From Marinobacter sp. es.048 (GTDB taxonomy: Bacteria; Pseudomonadota; Gammaproteobacteria; Pseudomonadales; Oleiphilaceae), in NCBI RefSeq assembly GCF_900188435.1, contig NZ_FYFA01000001.1:1116001-1180000 (forward strand): a stretch of DNA of 64,000 nucleotides, in the 5' to 3' direction. Both the position numbers and the translations under genes were made by a program. The notes under the pieces were generated by a model. The model saw only the letters and a list, made by a program, of their open reading frames with translations, was not told the origin of the DNA and did not search any database. Each line of letters starts with the position of its first letter. Within the stretch, counting starts at the first letter, position 1. This document shows, piece after piece, positions 8,305 through 17,338 of this stretch.

Positions 8305-9003
8305 ATGGCGGTGCCAGACGTTGAAACGGTGATGCGTTCCTGCCCTTTATTGGCGGGCTTCCCGGATACGGCTTTTCGGGAAGTGGCGGCCATGGCCAGA
8401 ACGCGACGGTTTGGCGCCGATGATCCCATTTATGCTCGGGGGTCGATGCAGTCAACACTCTGCGTGATTGCCAGTGGGACCGTGCGGATCACCTCGGTGA
8501 ATGCAGCCGGCCGCGAGGCGACGCTGATCATCTTTGATGCCGGCTCCTGGTTCGGGGATACCGTGTTCTCGCCGGGTATGCCCAGAGTTTATGGAGCGAC
8601 GGCCCACGAGGAAGCTGTCATCGTCGAGTTGCCTGGCGAAGGGTTCCGGCAACTCATGGCAAGCTATCCTGAGAGCTATCCGATTGCTCTGGACCTTGTC
8701 AGCCGGCGACTCTGGTCAGCCATGTCGATTATTGAGGACGACGCCCTGCGAGGCGTGACCGCCCGGATTGGGCGGCGCTTGCTGTTCCTGGCGGAAATCC
8801 AGGGCGTGCGCACCTCATCGGTGGAACCGGTCGCTCTGAAACTGACACGCGAGCAGCTGGCCAACATGATGGGCATGACCCGGCAAGGGGTGCACAGTCG
8901 TATCAAGGCCCTCGAAAGCCAGGGGTTACTCGCCTTGGGCTACGGACAGATCACCCTTTGCAGTCCCCGCGCCTTGCAGACTCATATCCAATCGCTTGAT
9001 TAA
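8305..9003 (+). CDS. Crp/Fnr-family transcriptional regulator
   Basis: A 232-residue regulator with an N-terminal cyclic-nucleotide-binding-type beta barrel (about 20-125) and a C-terminal winged helix (LTREQLANMMGMTRQGVHSR). It lacks the clustered N-terminal cysteines of Fnr, so it does not look like a [4Fe-4S] oxygen sensor; the ligand is unknown. The ATG at 8305 follows CGGAGA. It is divergent from the aldolase-HD unit across 131 bases, which makes control of that unit likely. It is followed in the same direction by an Ada-like gene. Confidence 0.85.
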   Translation: MAVPDVETVMRSCPLLAGFPDTAFREVAAMARTRRFGADDPIYARGSMQSTLCVIASGTVRITSVNAAGREATLIIFDAGSWFGDTVFSPGMPRVYGATAHEEAVIVELPGEGFRQLMASYPESYPIALDLVSRRLWSAMSIIEDDALRGVTARIGRRLLFLAEIQGVRTSSVEPVALKLTREQLANMMGMTRQGVHSRIKALESQGLLALGYGQITLCSPRALQTHIQSLD

Positions 9004-9097
9004 TGACGTGTGATCACCGCAAGAAACGGATGGCAGCACCGGCAGCAAACGCGCATCCTTTCAACGAATGGTCGGATGCAGATAAAGGAGTCATCAC

Positions 9098-9988
9098 ATG
9101 GCCCGCAATGAACGCTCGGCGGTGGACCGCGAACCGGAACTGTCTGCCAGTGCGCCAGATAGAATGGTCGAGCTGGCGCGGTTTATAGAAAGCCGGCCGG
9201 ATGAGCGTCTGACGCTCGAAGACATGGCGGCGTTCACAGGGCTCTCGGCATCCCATGTCCAAAGGGCGTTCAAGAAAACCTTCGGGGTCTCGCCAAAGAC
9301 TTATCAGGACGCGTTACGCCTGAAGGCATTCAAACAGGCGCTTAAACGTGGTCAAACGGTGACCGACGCCATTTACGACGCCGGATTCGGGTCCGTCAGT
9401 CGCGTCTATGGCAAAGCAGACCGACGCGTCGGCATGCCGCCGTCCCGCTATGGCAAGGGTGGGGAAGGTGAAACCATTACCCATGCCTGCCGGCAAACCT
9501 CACTCGGCCTGTTGATGATGGCCGCCACCGATCAGGGCGTGTGTTTTGCCGAATTCGGGGATGACGAAGCGGCGCTTCAGGATCGATTGCAGAGAGAGTT
9601 TCCGAAGGCCCGACTGGTTCCTTCTGGCGCCACGGCATCGCCGGAGCTGGATGCCTGGATTGCCGCTCTGGACGAACACCTCAGCCAGAACACGCCTCGC
9701 CCGGATGTACCTCTGGATATCCGCGGCACCGCTTTCCAGACGAGGGTCTGGAAACTTCTGTTAAGCGTTCGCGAGGGCGAGATCGTGAGCTACACGGAAC
9801 TGGCAAAGCGACTGGGTGAGCCCAAAGCCGTTCGAGCTGTGGCCTCGGCTTGCGGACGAAACCGTATCGCCGTGCTGATTCCCTGCCACCGTGTCTTGCG
9901 AAGCGACGGCTCCCTGGGCGGCTATCGGTGGGGGCTCGACCGAAAGCAGCAGTTGCTCGAACAAGAACGCTCAGCCTCGGCCCAGTAA
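9098..9988 (+). CDS. Ada-like AraC/O6-methylguanine-DNA methyltransferase fusion
   Basis: A 296-residue protein with an AraC helix-turn-helix domain (about 20-115; LTLEDMAAFTGLSASHVQRA) joined to an O6-alkylguanine-DNA alkyltransferase domain. The acceptor cysteine is Cys263 in PCHRV, and the preceding ASACGRN block is intact. It transfers alkyl groups from DNA to itself and may activate repair genes. The zinc-containing N-terminal methylphosphotriester domain of full Ada is missing, so it may not respond in the way E. coli Ada does. The start follows AAAGGAG. Its end overlaps the convergent TetR gene by 18 bases. Confidence 0.9.
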   Translation: MARNERSAVDREPELSASAPDRMVELARFIESRPDERLTLEDMAAFTGLSASHVQRAFKKTFGVSPKTYQDALRLKAFKQALKRGQTVTDAIYDAGFGSVSRVYGKADRRVGMPPSRYGKGGEGETITHACRQTSLGLLMMAATDQGVCFAEFGDDEAALQDRLQREFPKARLVPSGATASPELDAWIAALDEHLSQNTPRPDVPLDIRGTAFQTRVWKLLLSVREGEIVSYTELAKRLGEPKAVRAVASACGRNRIAVLIPCHRVLRSDGSLGGYRWGLDRKQQLLEQERSASAQ

Positions 9989-10582
9989 CACCCAGAGCTG
10001 TCGCTGGAAAAACGCAGTCTCCTGTTTCAACGAAAACAGCTTGGGCGCAAACAGCCAGGTCTGGGTAATCCCCATCAGATAGGTGTAACTCAGCAGCCCC
10101 AGATCCTCAGGATTTTCCTGCGTACTGATCAGACCCCGCTCAGCGGCCAGGCCCACCAGGTCCCGGAACATGGCAATAATCGACCGGGTCAGCGCCCGCT
10201 CCCGCTTCAGCGTTCGACTCATGGCATCGGTCAGCTCGGTCTTGTTCAGCAGAATCTCGAACGACTGACGATATTTACGATCATTGGCTAGCAGGCCCAG
10301 CCAGCGCTCGATGAAATGGTCCATGGCCTCAATGGGCGTTTCCCGCATGCCTGAACACTCCGCAACCAGGGCTTCCAGGGGTTCCTGGGAGTAGGCAAGT
10401 ACGGCCTCGTAGAGATCATCCTTGTTCTCGAAATGCCAGTAGATCGGCCCCCGGCTGCAACCGGCTTCTTGGGCAATACGGCTCAAAGTCGTCAGCGAGT
10501 AACCGTCCCGGCTGAACAACTTGAGCGCGGCCTCCAGCACGGTCTGGCGGGTTTTTTCGGCATCTTCCTTGGTACGACGCAT
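9971..10582 (-). CDS. TetR-family transcriptional regulator (AcrR-like)
   Basis: A 203-residue regulator with an N-terminal TetR helix-turn-helix (TRQTVLEAALKLF through SRGPIYWHFENKDDLYEAV) and a C-terminal all-helical ligand domain resembling AcrR/TtgR. The ATG at 10582 (MRRTKEDA) gives the usual N-terminus; the longer frame adds unrelated residues. It lies downstream of the binding-protein gene on the same strand but beyond a terminator, so it is probably a separate unit. Target and ligand are unknown. Confidence 0.85.
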   Translation of the reverse strand: MRRTKEDAEKTRQTVLEAALKLFSRDGYSLTTLSRIAQEAGCSRGPIYWHFENKDDLYEAVLAYSQEPLEALVAECSGMRETPIEAMDHFIERWLGLLANDRKYRQSFEILLNKTELTDAMSRTLKRERALTRSIIAMFRDLVGLAAERGLISTQENPEDLGLLSYTYLMGITQTWLFAPKLFSLKQETAFFQRQLWVLLGRG

Positions 10583-10608
10583 AAATCCAATCCACCTCCG
10601 AAGCCCAC

Positions 10609-10633
10609 AAAAAAGGGCACGAACATCGTGCCC
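10609..10633 (-). terminator. Terminator of the carboxyguanidine/carboxylase/binding-protein operon
   Basis: On the minus strand an 8-base stem GGGCACGA/TCGTGCCC with a 3-base loop is followed by six T residues (10609-10614 read as A on the + strand). It lies 33 bases after the stop of the binding-protein gene. Confidence 0.85.
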
Positions 10634-10665
10634 TCGGCTAACCATCAAGGCAAGCAATCAGAGAC

Positions 10666-11733
10666 TCAGATCTCCCCGTCTGCCGCCATCTGCATGTAGC
10701 TCTCGTTAAACCGAAGCTTCACATTTCCGGTGTCACCCATGATTGACCCATCCGGGAATTCGATGCCCACGAAGTCCGGGCTCATGGCGCCCTGCCCAAG
10801 CAGCCCCTTCTCGAAAGAGAACTGACGAACGCTGTCCATGGCGTCCAGGGCTTCATTGCTGTTAATGAAATCCACTGACATCTGCGGTTCCCAGAACATC
10901 TTCATGCCGGCCAATTGAGCCTCATAACCGGCCTGGTCGGTGCCAGAGAGTTCACCGAGAAATGCTCGCGCCTCCTGACCTTCTTCACTGTCGGAGGCGA
11001 GAATGCTCATGGTTTCGTACCAGGCACCCACAAGCGCCTTGCCCAGCTTCGGGTTGTCGGCCAGGGTTTCCGTGTTCACCAGGGTCAGATCCTTGATGTG
11101 CCCCGGAATCTGGCTGGAATCGAACAGTTTGTTAGCACCGGGGTAGGCTTCCACTTCCGCCAGCAGCGGGTTCCAGGTAGCCACATGGCGAACATCATCG
11201 GTCTGGAACGCTGAAACGAGGTCAGCGTCGGAAATATTCACCACGCTGATATCCCGCTCTTCCAGACCAACGGTGTTCAGGGCACGGACCAGAAGGTAGT
11301 GGGAAACGGACAGTTCAACCAGGTGCACGGTCTCGCCTTCCAGCTCTTCGATAGTCTTGGCATCTTTGGATACGAGGCCGTCGTTACCATTCGAATAGTC
11401 GCCCACGATCAGCGCGGTGGTATCCACACCAGAGGCGGCCGGAATCGACAGGCCATCCATGCTGGTGGCTACCACACCGTCAAACTGGCCGGCGGTGTAC
11501 TGGTTAATGGACTCGATGTAGTCGTTCACCTGCACGATATCCACCTCGATATCGTACTTGTCCGCCCACTTTTTCATGATTCCGTAGTCCTCGGCATACT
11601 GCCAGGGCACCCAGCCGGCATAGATTGTCCAGGCGATGCTGAAGGAGTCCTTTTCCTGGGCCATTGCACCCATGGACAGCGAGGCCGTGAACAGACCGGC
11701 CGCCAGACGTTTGGTGATGTCGCGTGTATTCAT
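10666..11733 (-). CDS. ABC transporter substrate-binding protein, urea-carboxylase-associated
   Basis: A 355-residue periplasmic protein of the NMT1/SsuA-like fold, in the family annotated as the urea-carboxylase-region ABC binding protein. The ATG at 11733 follows GAGGAGAGAC and begins a signal peptide ending near SMGAMA. The mature part opens with FSIAWTIYAGWVPWQYAEDYG, a typical beta-strand/helix entry that shapes the ligand pocket. It is the last gene of the riboswitch-led operon and lies 71 bases after the carboxylase. Its permease and ATPase are not adjacent but sit at 2268-3868 behind their own guanidine-I riboswitch. Guanidine, or a related molecule, is the inferred ligand. Confidence 0.88.
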   Translation of the reverse strand: MNTRDITKRLAAGLFTASLSMGAMAQEKDSFSIAWTIYAGWVPWQYAEDYGIMKKWADKYDIEVDIVQVNDYIESINQYTAGQFDGVVATSMDGLSIPAASGVDTTALIVGDYSNGNDGLVSKDAKTIEELEGETVHLVELSVSHYLLVRALNTVGLEERDISVVNISDADLVSAFQTDDVRHVATWNPLLAEVEAYPGANKLFDSSQIPGHIKDLTLVNTETLADNPKLGKALVGAWYETMSILASDSEEGQEARAFLGELSGTDQAGYEAQLAGMKMFWEPQMSVDFINSNEALDAMDSVRQFSFEKGLLGQGAMSPDFVGIEFPDGSIMGDTGNVKLRFNESYMQMAADGEI

Positions 11734-11804
11734 GGTGTCTCTCCTCGGGCCTTGCCCGTGTTTGCAGGTTTGGTCTTTCTTCAGTTTTTTGGGGGTTGCT
11801 GGCA

Positions 11805-14800
11805 TTACTCGGTAATCTCTTCGACAATCACGACCGGCGTTCCGGGCGAGACCGCCTGTCCCGCTTCCCGACGCACATCCACCACGCGTCCGGTTACGGG
11901 GCTCAGTAATTCGATTTCCATCTTCATGGATTCAATAACCGCCACCGGCCGCTGGGCATCGATGGTGTCGCCTGGCTTGACCAGGCACTCCCAGAGGTTA
12001 CCGGCTACGTGGCTTTCCACCGCGTGCTGGCCTGCTGGAAGGTTGGCAATGTCGTCTTCGCCGGTTTCCTCGATCGGTGCTTCGGAACTGAAGTTAATCT
12101 GGCCAGACTCGATCCAGCGCTGCAGTTCCTCGTCGAAGGCTTGTTTGCGCTTGGCTGTGAAGGTCTGGATTTCGTCGTCGTTGTTTGCCAGAAACTGCTC
12201 GTAGTCCTTCAGGTTGAAGCGGGTTTCCTCGACCTTTATCGGGTAGTCGTCATTGGGAAAGTCCCGCCGGATCTGCTGCAGTTCTTCGGCACTGACCTCG
12301 TAGAAGCGCACCTGGTCAAAGAACCGAAGCAGCCAGGGCTTGCCAGCCTCGAACAGGGCGGTCGTGCGGTAGCGGTTCCACATCTGCAGGGTGCGACCAA
12401 CAAACTGGTAGCCGCCCGGGCCTTCCATGCCGTAGATGCACAGGTAGGCGCCGCCGATGCCAACGGAGTTCTCCGCGGTCCAGGTCCGGGCCGGGTTGTA
12501 TTTGGTGGTCACCAGCCGATGCCGGGGATCCAGCGGGGTGGCGACCGGGGCACCCAGATAGACATCGCCCAGGCCCATCACCAGATAGGTTGCCTCGAAA
12601 AGTGTCTTCTTCACTTCGTCGATGCTGTCCAGCCCGTTGATGCGGCGGATGAATTCCAGGTTGCTCGGGCACCAGGGGGCATCCTTACGCACCGACTGCA
12701 TGTATTTCGCGATGGCGGTCTGGCAGGCTTCGTCATCCCAGGACAGGGGCAAATGAACGATGCGCGCGGGCACATCCCACTCGGGCTGTTTTTCCAGTTC
12801 CTTTTCGGCGCCGATCAGCAGATCCAGCAGCGTGCGCTGGTTCAGTTTCTGGCTGTCGTAATGCACCTGCAGGGAGCGGATGCCGGGGGTCAGTTCCAAA
12901 ATGGCATCGTGATTCTGCTCGCGCAGCCACAGCATCAGCGCATGGGCGCGGAAGCGCAGGCGGATATCCAGCTCCATTGGGCCGTATTCCACCAACACGT
13001 AGTTGTCGCCGGCGGCCCGATAAACCACACCGGTTTCGTGTTCATCGTCACTGAGTGCCGCCAGAACCGGGGAGGTTGGTGTGATCGGTTTGATATGGGC
13101 GGTCGCTGCGGTCAGGGTGGCGATGGATTCGTCGAGGGCTTCCCGCAGGGCCACGGCCTGGTCCTGACTTACCGGAACAAATTGAACCTTGTCACCGGCT
13201 TTCAGCTGGCCCAGTTTCCACAGGTCAGCGCTGATGACCGTCACCGGGCAGACAAAGCCGCCCAGGCTGGGGCCATCGGGACCGAGAATCACCGGCATAT
13301 CGCCGGTGAAATCCACGGTGCCCACGGCGTAAGCGTTGTCGTGAATGTTGGACGGATGCATGCCGGCCTCTCCGCCGTCACTGCGCGCCCACTGCGGTTT
13401 CGGGCCAATCAGGCGCACGCCCGTGCGGCTGGAGTTGTAGTGGATCTCCCAATCGCTGGCGAAGAAGGTGTTGATGTCCTCCTCGGTAAAGTAATCCGGC
13501 GCGCCATGGGGCCCATAGGTGACGTGCAGTTTCCAGGTCTTGCCGATGGTCGGTTTAAGTTCCGCAGGCAGCGTGGTCAGGGGGGCAGGTTCCGAATCTG
13601 CCAGCGCCAGCACATCGCCGGCCCGCAAGGCGCGGCCGCAATGGCCGCCGAACTGGCCGAGGGTAAAGGTGCTGCAGGAAGTCAGGTACTCCGGGCAGTC
13701 CAGCCCTCCGCGGAACAGCACATAGGCCCGGGCGCCGTCCGCCGTGGTAGCGCCCAGCTTCAGGGTGGCGCCGGCGGGTACGTCTATCACCTGCCAGAAG
13801 GCGACCGGCTCATCGTCCAGCGTTGCGTCCAGTTGGGCGCCAGTCAGCGTAATCTGGGTAGCGCGGTTGAAAGTGAGCACCGGCCCTTTGAGGGTGATTT
13901 CGAGGCCCGGAGCGTCTTCAGCATTCCCAAGCAGGCGATTGCCAAGGCGGAAGGAATAGCTGTCAAACGGGCCTGACGGTGGCACGCCGATTTCCCAGTA
14001 GCCGATGCGGCCGGGATATTCCTGAATGGTGGTCAGGGTGCCCCCGCTGAGCACATCCACCGTCGCCGGCTGGTAATCGAATTCGTTCAGGGTGCGGGTA
14101 AACAGCCTGCCCTCGGTAAAGCGCTGGTCGTCCAGCACCTGGCGCACGTACTTGAGGTTGGTCTCGATGCCATAGAGCTGGCTGCCGTCGAGGGCCTGCA
14201 TCAGCCGTTGCCGGGCTGACTCGCGATCTGGCTCGTGTACGATCACCTTGGCGAGCATGGGATCGTACAATGGTGATACTTCGGTGCCTGGTTGAATCCA
14301 GGTATCGATCCGAAGACCGTCTTGTTGCGGCCAGGCAACATTGGTGAGCAAGCCGGCCCCTGGCTGAAAATCCTTGTTGGGGTCTTCGGCATAGATCCGG
14401 GCCTGAATGGCGTGGCCCGAAGGGGCAAGTTTGCTTCCCAGTTCTGAAGGGTCGGGCAGGGTGCCGGCACCCAGCTCCACCATCCAGCGCACCAGGTCCA
14501 CGCCATAGACTTGCTCGGTGACGCCGTGTTCCACCTGTAAGCGGGTGTTAACTTCCAGGAAGTAGAATTGGGTAGTGTCTGGGTCGTAGATAAATTCCAC
14601 GGTGCCGGCACTGCGGTAGGCAATGTTCTCGCCCAGTTGACGGGCGGTCGCGTGCATGCTGGTTCGGACGTCTTCGGTGAGCCCGGGCGCCGGCGCTTCT
14701 TCAATCACCTTCTGGTTGCGGCGTTGGGCGGAGCAGTCCCGCTCGCCCAGGGCCAGGACCTGACCTTCGCCATCGCCAAACAGCTGCACTTCCACATGGC

Positions 14801-15431
14801 GGGCATGTTCCACGAATTTTTCCAGGAACACGCCGCTGTTGCTGAAGTTGTTCTGGCTCAGGCGCTGGACCGACTCGAAGCTTTTGCTGAGATCGTTCGG
14901 GCCGTAGCAGCGGGACATGCCAATGCCGCCACCGCCGGCGGTGCTTTTCAGCATCACCGGGTAGCCGATGGTGTCGGCGGCTTTTTGCGCTTCCTCCAGA
15001 TTGGTCAGCAAGCCGGTGCCTGGTAGCAGTGGTACGCCGGCGCTTTCAGCCAGTGACCGTGCCGTATGCTTGAGACCGAATTGCTCCATCTGCTCGGGCG
15101 TCGGGCCCAGGAAGACCACGCCTTCGGCGTCACAGCGTCGGGCAAAATCGGCGTTTTCGCTCAGGAAGCCGTAGCCGGGGTGGATGGCGCCGGCACCGCT
15201 CTTGCGGATCACCTCGAACAGTTTGTCCTGATCCAGGTAAGTGGTCGCTGCCGGGCCGTCTCCCAGGGAATACGCCTCGTCCGCCTGGCGCACGTGAAGC
15301 GAATCGGAATCCGCTTCGGCGTAGACGGCAACCGAGGTCAGCCCCATGTCACGCAGCGTGCGAATAACCCGGCAGGCGATGGCGCCGCGGTTGGCGATCA
15401 GGACCTTTGAGAATCTGCCGCTCAGCTCCAT
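11805..15431 (-). CDS. Guanidine/urea carboxylase (biotin-dependent)
   Basis: A 1208-residue enzyme. An N-terminal biotin carboxylase with ATP-grasp fold ([20 protein letters not shown], the glycine-rich TAGGGGIGM, and [14 protein letters not shown]) is followed by two carboxyltransferase halves related to KipA and KipI. A C-terminal biotinyl domain carries Lys1170 in ESMKMEI. It carboxylates urea to allophanate or guanidine to carboxyguanidine using ATP and bicarbonate. The leading guanidine-I riboswitch and the two DUF1989 genes point to guanidine, as shown for this gene set in other bacteria. The ATG at 15431 overlaps the upstream gene by 10 bases. The usual partner, allophanate hydrolase, is not fused here and not found in the window. 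Confidence 0.93.
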   Translation of the reverse strand: MELSGRFSKVLIANRGAIACRVIRTLRDMGLTSVAVYAEADSDSLHVRQADEAYSLGDGPAATTYLDQDKLFEVIRKSGAGAIHPGYGFLSENADFARRCDAEGVVFLGPTPEQMEQFGLKHTARSLAESAGVPLLPGTGLLTNLEEAQKAADTIGYPVMLKSTAGGGGIGMSRCYGPNDLSKSFESVQRLSQNNFSNSGVFLEKFVEHARHVEVQLFGDGEGQVLALGERDCSAQRRNQKVIEEAPAPGLTEDVRTSMHATARQLGENIAYRSAGTVEFIYDPDTTQFYFLEVNTRLQVEHGVTEQVYGVDLVRWMVELGAGTLPDPSELGSKLAPSGHAIQARIYAEDPNKDFQPGAGLLTNVAWPQQDGLRIDTWIQPGTEVSPLYDPMLAKVIVHEPDRESARQRLMQALDGSQLYGIETNLKYVRQVLDDQRFTEGRLFTRTLNEFDYQPATVDVLSGGTLTTIQEYPGRIGYWEIGVPPSGPFDSYSFRLGNRLLGNAEDAPGLEITLKGPVLTFNRATQITLTGAQLDATLDDEPVAFWQVIDVPAGATLKLGATTADGARAYVLFRGGLDCPEYLTSCSTFTLGQFGGHCGRALRAGDVLALADSEPAPLTTLPAELKPTIGKTWKLHVTYGPHGAPDYFTEEDINTFFASDWEIHYNSSRTGVRLIGPKPQWARSDGGEAGMHPSNIHDNAYAVGTVDFTGDMPVILGPDGPSLGGFVCPVTVISADLWKLGQLKAGDKVQFVPVSQDQAVALREALDESIATLTAATAHIKPITPTSPVLAALSDDEHETGVVYRAAGDNYVLVEYGPMELDIRLRFRAHALMLWLREQNHDAILELTPGIRSLQVHYDSQKLNQRTLLDLLIGAEKELEKQPEWDVPARIVHLPLSWDDEACQTAIAKYMQSVRKDAPWCPSNLEFIRRINGLDSIDEVKKTLFEATYLVMGLGDVYLGAPVATPLDPRHRLVTTKYNPARTWTAENSVGIGGAYLCIYGMEGPGGYQFVGRTLQMWNRYRTTALFEAGKPWLLRFFDQVRFYEVSAEELQQIRRDFPNDDYPIKVEETRFNLKDYEQFLANNDDEIQTFTAKRKQAFDEELQRWIESGQINFSSEAPIEETGEDDIANLPAGQHAVESHVAGNLWECLVKPGDTIDAQRPVAVIESMKMEIELLSPVTGRVVDVRREAGQAVSPGTPVVIVEEITE

Positions 15432-16060
15432 ACCAGCACCTCAATCGGTGTCGGGTTCCAGCCGTTGCAGGGATTGTTGAGTTGCGGGCAGTTGGAGATC
15501 ATCACCAGAACGTCCATCTTCGCTTCCAGCTCCACGTACTTGCCTGCATCGGAAATCCCGTCGTCGAAGGTGAGTCCGCCGTCGGCCGTGACCGGGACAT
15601 TCATGAAGAAGTTGATGTTGTGGGTGATGTCCCGTTTGCTCATGCCCAGCTCTTCATGTTCGGTGACGGCCACCAGCCAGCTGTCCCGGCATGCGTGCAT
15701 GCACTTTTTCTCGAGGGCATAGCGGGTGGTGTTGCTCTCGGCGGCACAGGCCCCGCCCAGAGTGTCGTGACGACCGCAGGTATCTGCGGTGATCTCGAGC
15801 ATGACGTTGTTTTCAGAGGACATCAGTCTCGAGCCGGCAGTCAGATAGACGTTGCCCTGCTCACGAATGGTGTCGACGGCGCTGTAGCGTTCGGTCGGAT
15901 TGTGGGCGTTGTAGAACAGGGTGTCGGCGGCCTGGTTGCCTTCCAGATCCAGGATCCGGACGGTCTCGCCGGCTTTCACCACTTTCAGGAAATACTCGCC
16001 CGCCGGTACGGTTTCACGGAAGGCGGCGTCTTCAGGCTTCAATACGCTTTGCTTGATCAT
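15422..16060 (-). CDS. cgdB: Carboxyguanidine deiminase subunit (UAAP2-type, DUF1989)
   Basis: A 212-residue DUF1989 protein, long called urea amidolyase-associated protein 2. With its paralogue encoded just upstream it forms the heteromeric deiminase that converts carboxyguanidine to allophanate and ammonia. Likely metal and active-site cysteines are seen in [20 protein letters not shown] and near the end in [16 protein letters not shown]. It lies 12 bases after the first subunit gene and overlaps the carboxylase start. The naming of the subunits as A and B follows gene order and is less certain than the family. Confidence 0.87.
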   Translation of the reverse strand: MIKQSVLKPEDAAFRETVPAGEYFLKVVKAGETVRILDLEGNQAADTLFYNAHNPTERYSAVDTIREQGNVYLTAGSRLMSSENNVMLEITADTCGRHDTLGGACAAESNTTRYALEKKCMHACRDSWLVAVTEHEELGMSKRDITHNINFFMNVPVTADGGLTFDDGISDAGKYVELEAKMDVLVMISNCPQLNNPCNGWNPTPIEVLVWS

Positions 16061-16072
16061 TTCCGGCCTCCG

Positions 16073-16798
16073 TTACTGGAACAGGTGGTACAGGGCGTTA
16101 TTGGCGAAGGCCCGGGTGGCCTCGGGGGACGACGTCTTGCAGGGATCGGCATCGGTTACCGGGGCCGCCTTGAAGAGCTGATATCGCAACGGATGGCTGG
16201 GGTACTCGCTGGCCGGGTTCATCGGATGCGGGCAGGTGTGCAGCACCACGATAGTGTCCATCTCGAAGCGCAGGTCGACGCTGGCGCCGGCGTGGGAGTG
16301 GCCCTCGGCAAAGGTCATGTTGCCGTTGTCGTCGGTTTTCATCTTGCTGAACCAGTTCAAATTGGCGGTCAGGTCTTTCTTTCCGAGGCCGTACTTGGCC
16401 AGCTCATTCAGGAAACTGTTGAACCCATTGCGGTGGCAGTGGTTATGGGCTTCCTGATAGGTCTTTTTGCCCCAGCGCTGTTCCACCAGGTCGGCATTGC
16501 AGGTGCCGGCGACGGTGTCGTGCCAGCCCAGGTCGTCCCGGATGATGGAGGCAAACACCCGGCCCATGTCCGAGAGCAGCACGTGGCCTTTGGTGATCAG
16601 GAAGGTGTGCTGGTTTTTCAGGGTGTCCGGCATGTTGTAGCGCTCGAGTGGGTTCTCGGGGTTGTACATCAACATGCCGACGTTGGTCCCGCCGTTTTCG
16701 TCGATCAGGCGCAGCACATGGCCACGGCGCACGATAAAGGACCAGTGGGATCCGCCGGGAATCAGATCGTCGTAGAGGGGGGCTGCGGTTTGCAACAT
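16073..16798 (-). CDS. cgdA: Carboxyguanidine deiminase subunit (UAAP1-type, DUF1989)
   Basis: A 241-residue DUF1989 protein and first gene of the second riboswitch-led operon. The ATG at 16798 follows AGGAGG (16807-16812) at ideal spacing. The conserved blocks WHDTVAGTCNAD, HNHCHRNGFNSF and HTCPHPMNPASEYPSHP include Cys and His residues fitting a metal site. It is a distant paralogue of the next gene; the pair acts as carboxyguanidine deiminase in characterised systems. The position directly behind a guanidine aptamer supports this over the older urea-linked label. Confidence 0.87.
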   Translation of the reverse strand: MLQTAAPLYDDLIPGGSHWSFIVRRGHVLRLIDENGGTNVGMLMYNPENPLERYNMPDTLKNQHTFLITKGHVLLSDMGRVFASIIRDDLGWHDTVAGTCNADLVEQRWGKKTYQEAHNHCHRNGFNSFLNELAKYGLGKKDLTANLNWFSKMKTDDNGNMTFAEGHSHAGASVDLRFEMDTIVVLHTCPHPMNPASEYPSHPLRYQLFKAAPVTDADPCKTSSPEATRAFANNALYHLFQ

Positions 16799-16855
16799 GG
16801 CCTTTTCCTCCTGGTTAGGGCATCCAAAAAAGCGAGAGGCGTCAGTAACTGAGCG

Positions 16856-16954
16856 ATCCTCCCGGGCTTTTGTCCCGCCGTGTAACCTTGGAAAAGGTCG
16901 TCAACTCTCGGACCAGTCGCCTGCGTTTTGTGGTTGCAGACCGGAACCCTAGTT
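16856..16954 (-). ncRNA. Guanidine-I (ykkC) riboswitch upstream of the deiminase/carboxylase operon
   Basis: On the minus strand the segment has CTAGGGTTCCGG, CTGGTCCGAGAGTT and ACACGGCGGGACAAAAGC followed by CCGGGAG, the same core as the copy at 3936-4034. The loops between the blocks differ between the copies (CTGCAACCACAAAACGCAGG here), so the two are related but not a recent exact duplication. The aptamer ends about 57 bases before the first coding start. No strong terminator with a T-run was seen in that gap. Confidence 0.93.
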
Positions 16955-17338
16955 GACCATTGGTCAGATTGTGGCGCTTTGATTGTGGTTTCAGTAACCG
17001 ACGTCTCGCTGCGTACTGGACCCTTTGCAGAGTCCATGCCAATCGCTAAGTTACTGTTTTTGTTGTAGTGGGATTTCAGGTGTCCGGCAGGTCTGCTTCT
17101 TGTCTGGGCGGGCGCACTGTTTTTGTGCATCGATCAGTGCGCTTCCAGTGCATTTATTTTCGCAGAGTGATTTCGGAGCCGGGCCACTGGTGGCGTGGCC
17201 TTCGAGCCATCTACTACCAAGGGAGGAGTTTTTCGCCTCCATCGCATCATTCAAACCTCGGGGATTGGGGTCTACATTGAATGGGTAAACGCGAAAGGCC
17301 GCGTTGCCCTGCGACAAACACAACAAGAGGTCGAGATC
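16955..17338. promoter_or_regulatory. Divergent promoter region between guanidine operon and aldehyde dehydrogenase gene
   Basis: A gene-free stretch of 384 bases. The left part must drive the riboswitch-led operon on the minus strand and the right part the aldehyde dehydrogenase on the plus strand. It contains TACTACCAAG at 17212-17221, identical to the motif before the PQQ dehydrogenase gene and here followed by GGAGGAG. No coding frame with a good start was seen, and no clear -35/-10 pair was picked out. Confidence 0.45.

Noticed and set aside
7403..8458. A longer version of the class II aldolase starting at 8458
   Set aside because: The extra 95 residues cross the divergent promoter and overlap the Crp gene start. 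The ATG at 8173 has a ribosome site and the family length.
12009..13976. A 655-codon open frame on the + strand opposite the carboxylase gene
   Set aside because: It mirrors the codon pattern of the well-supported carboxylase on the minus strand, has no ribosome site or recognisable motif, and is a high-GC artefact.
15407..16852. A long + strand frame opposite both deiminase subunit genes and reaching the riboswitch leader
   Set aside because: The minus-strand genes have overlapping starts, good ribosome sites and clear family matches. The opposite frame has none.
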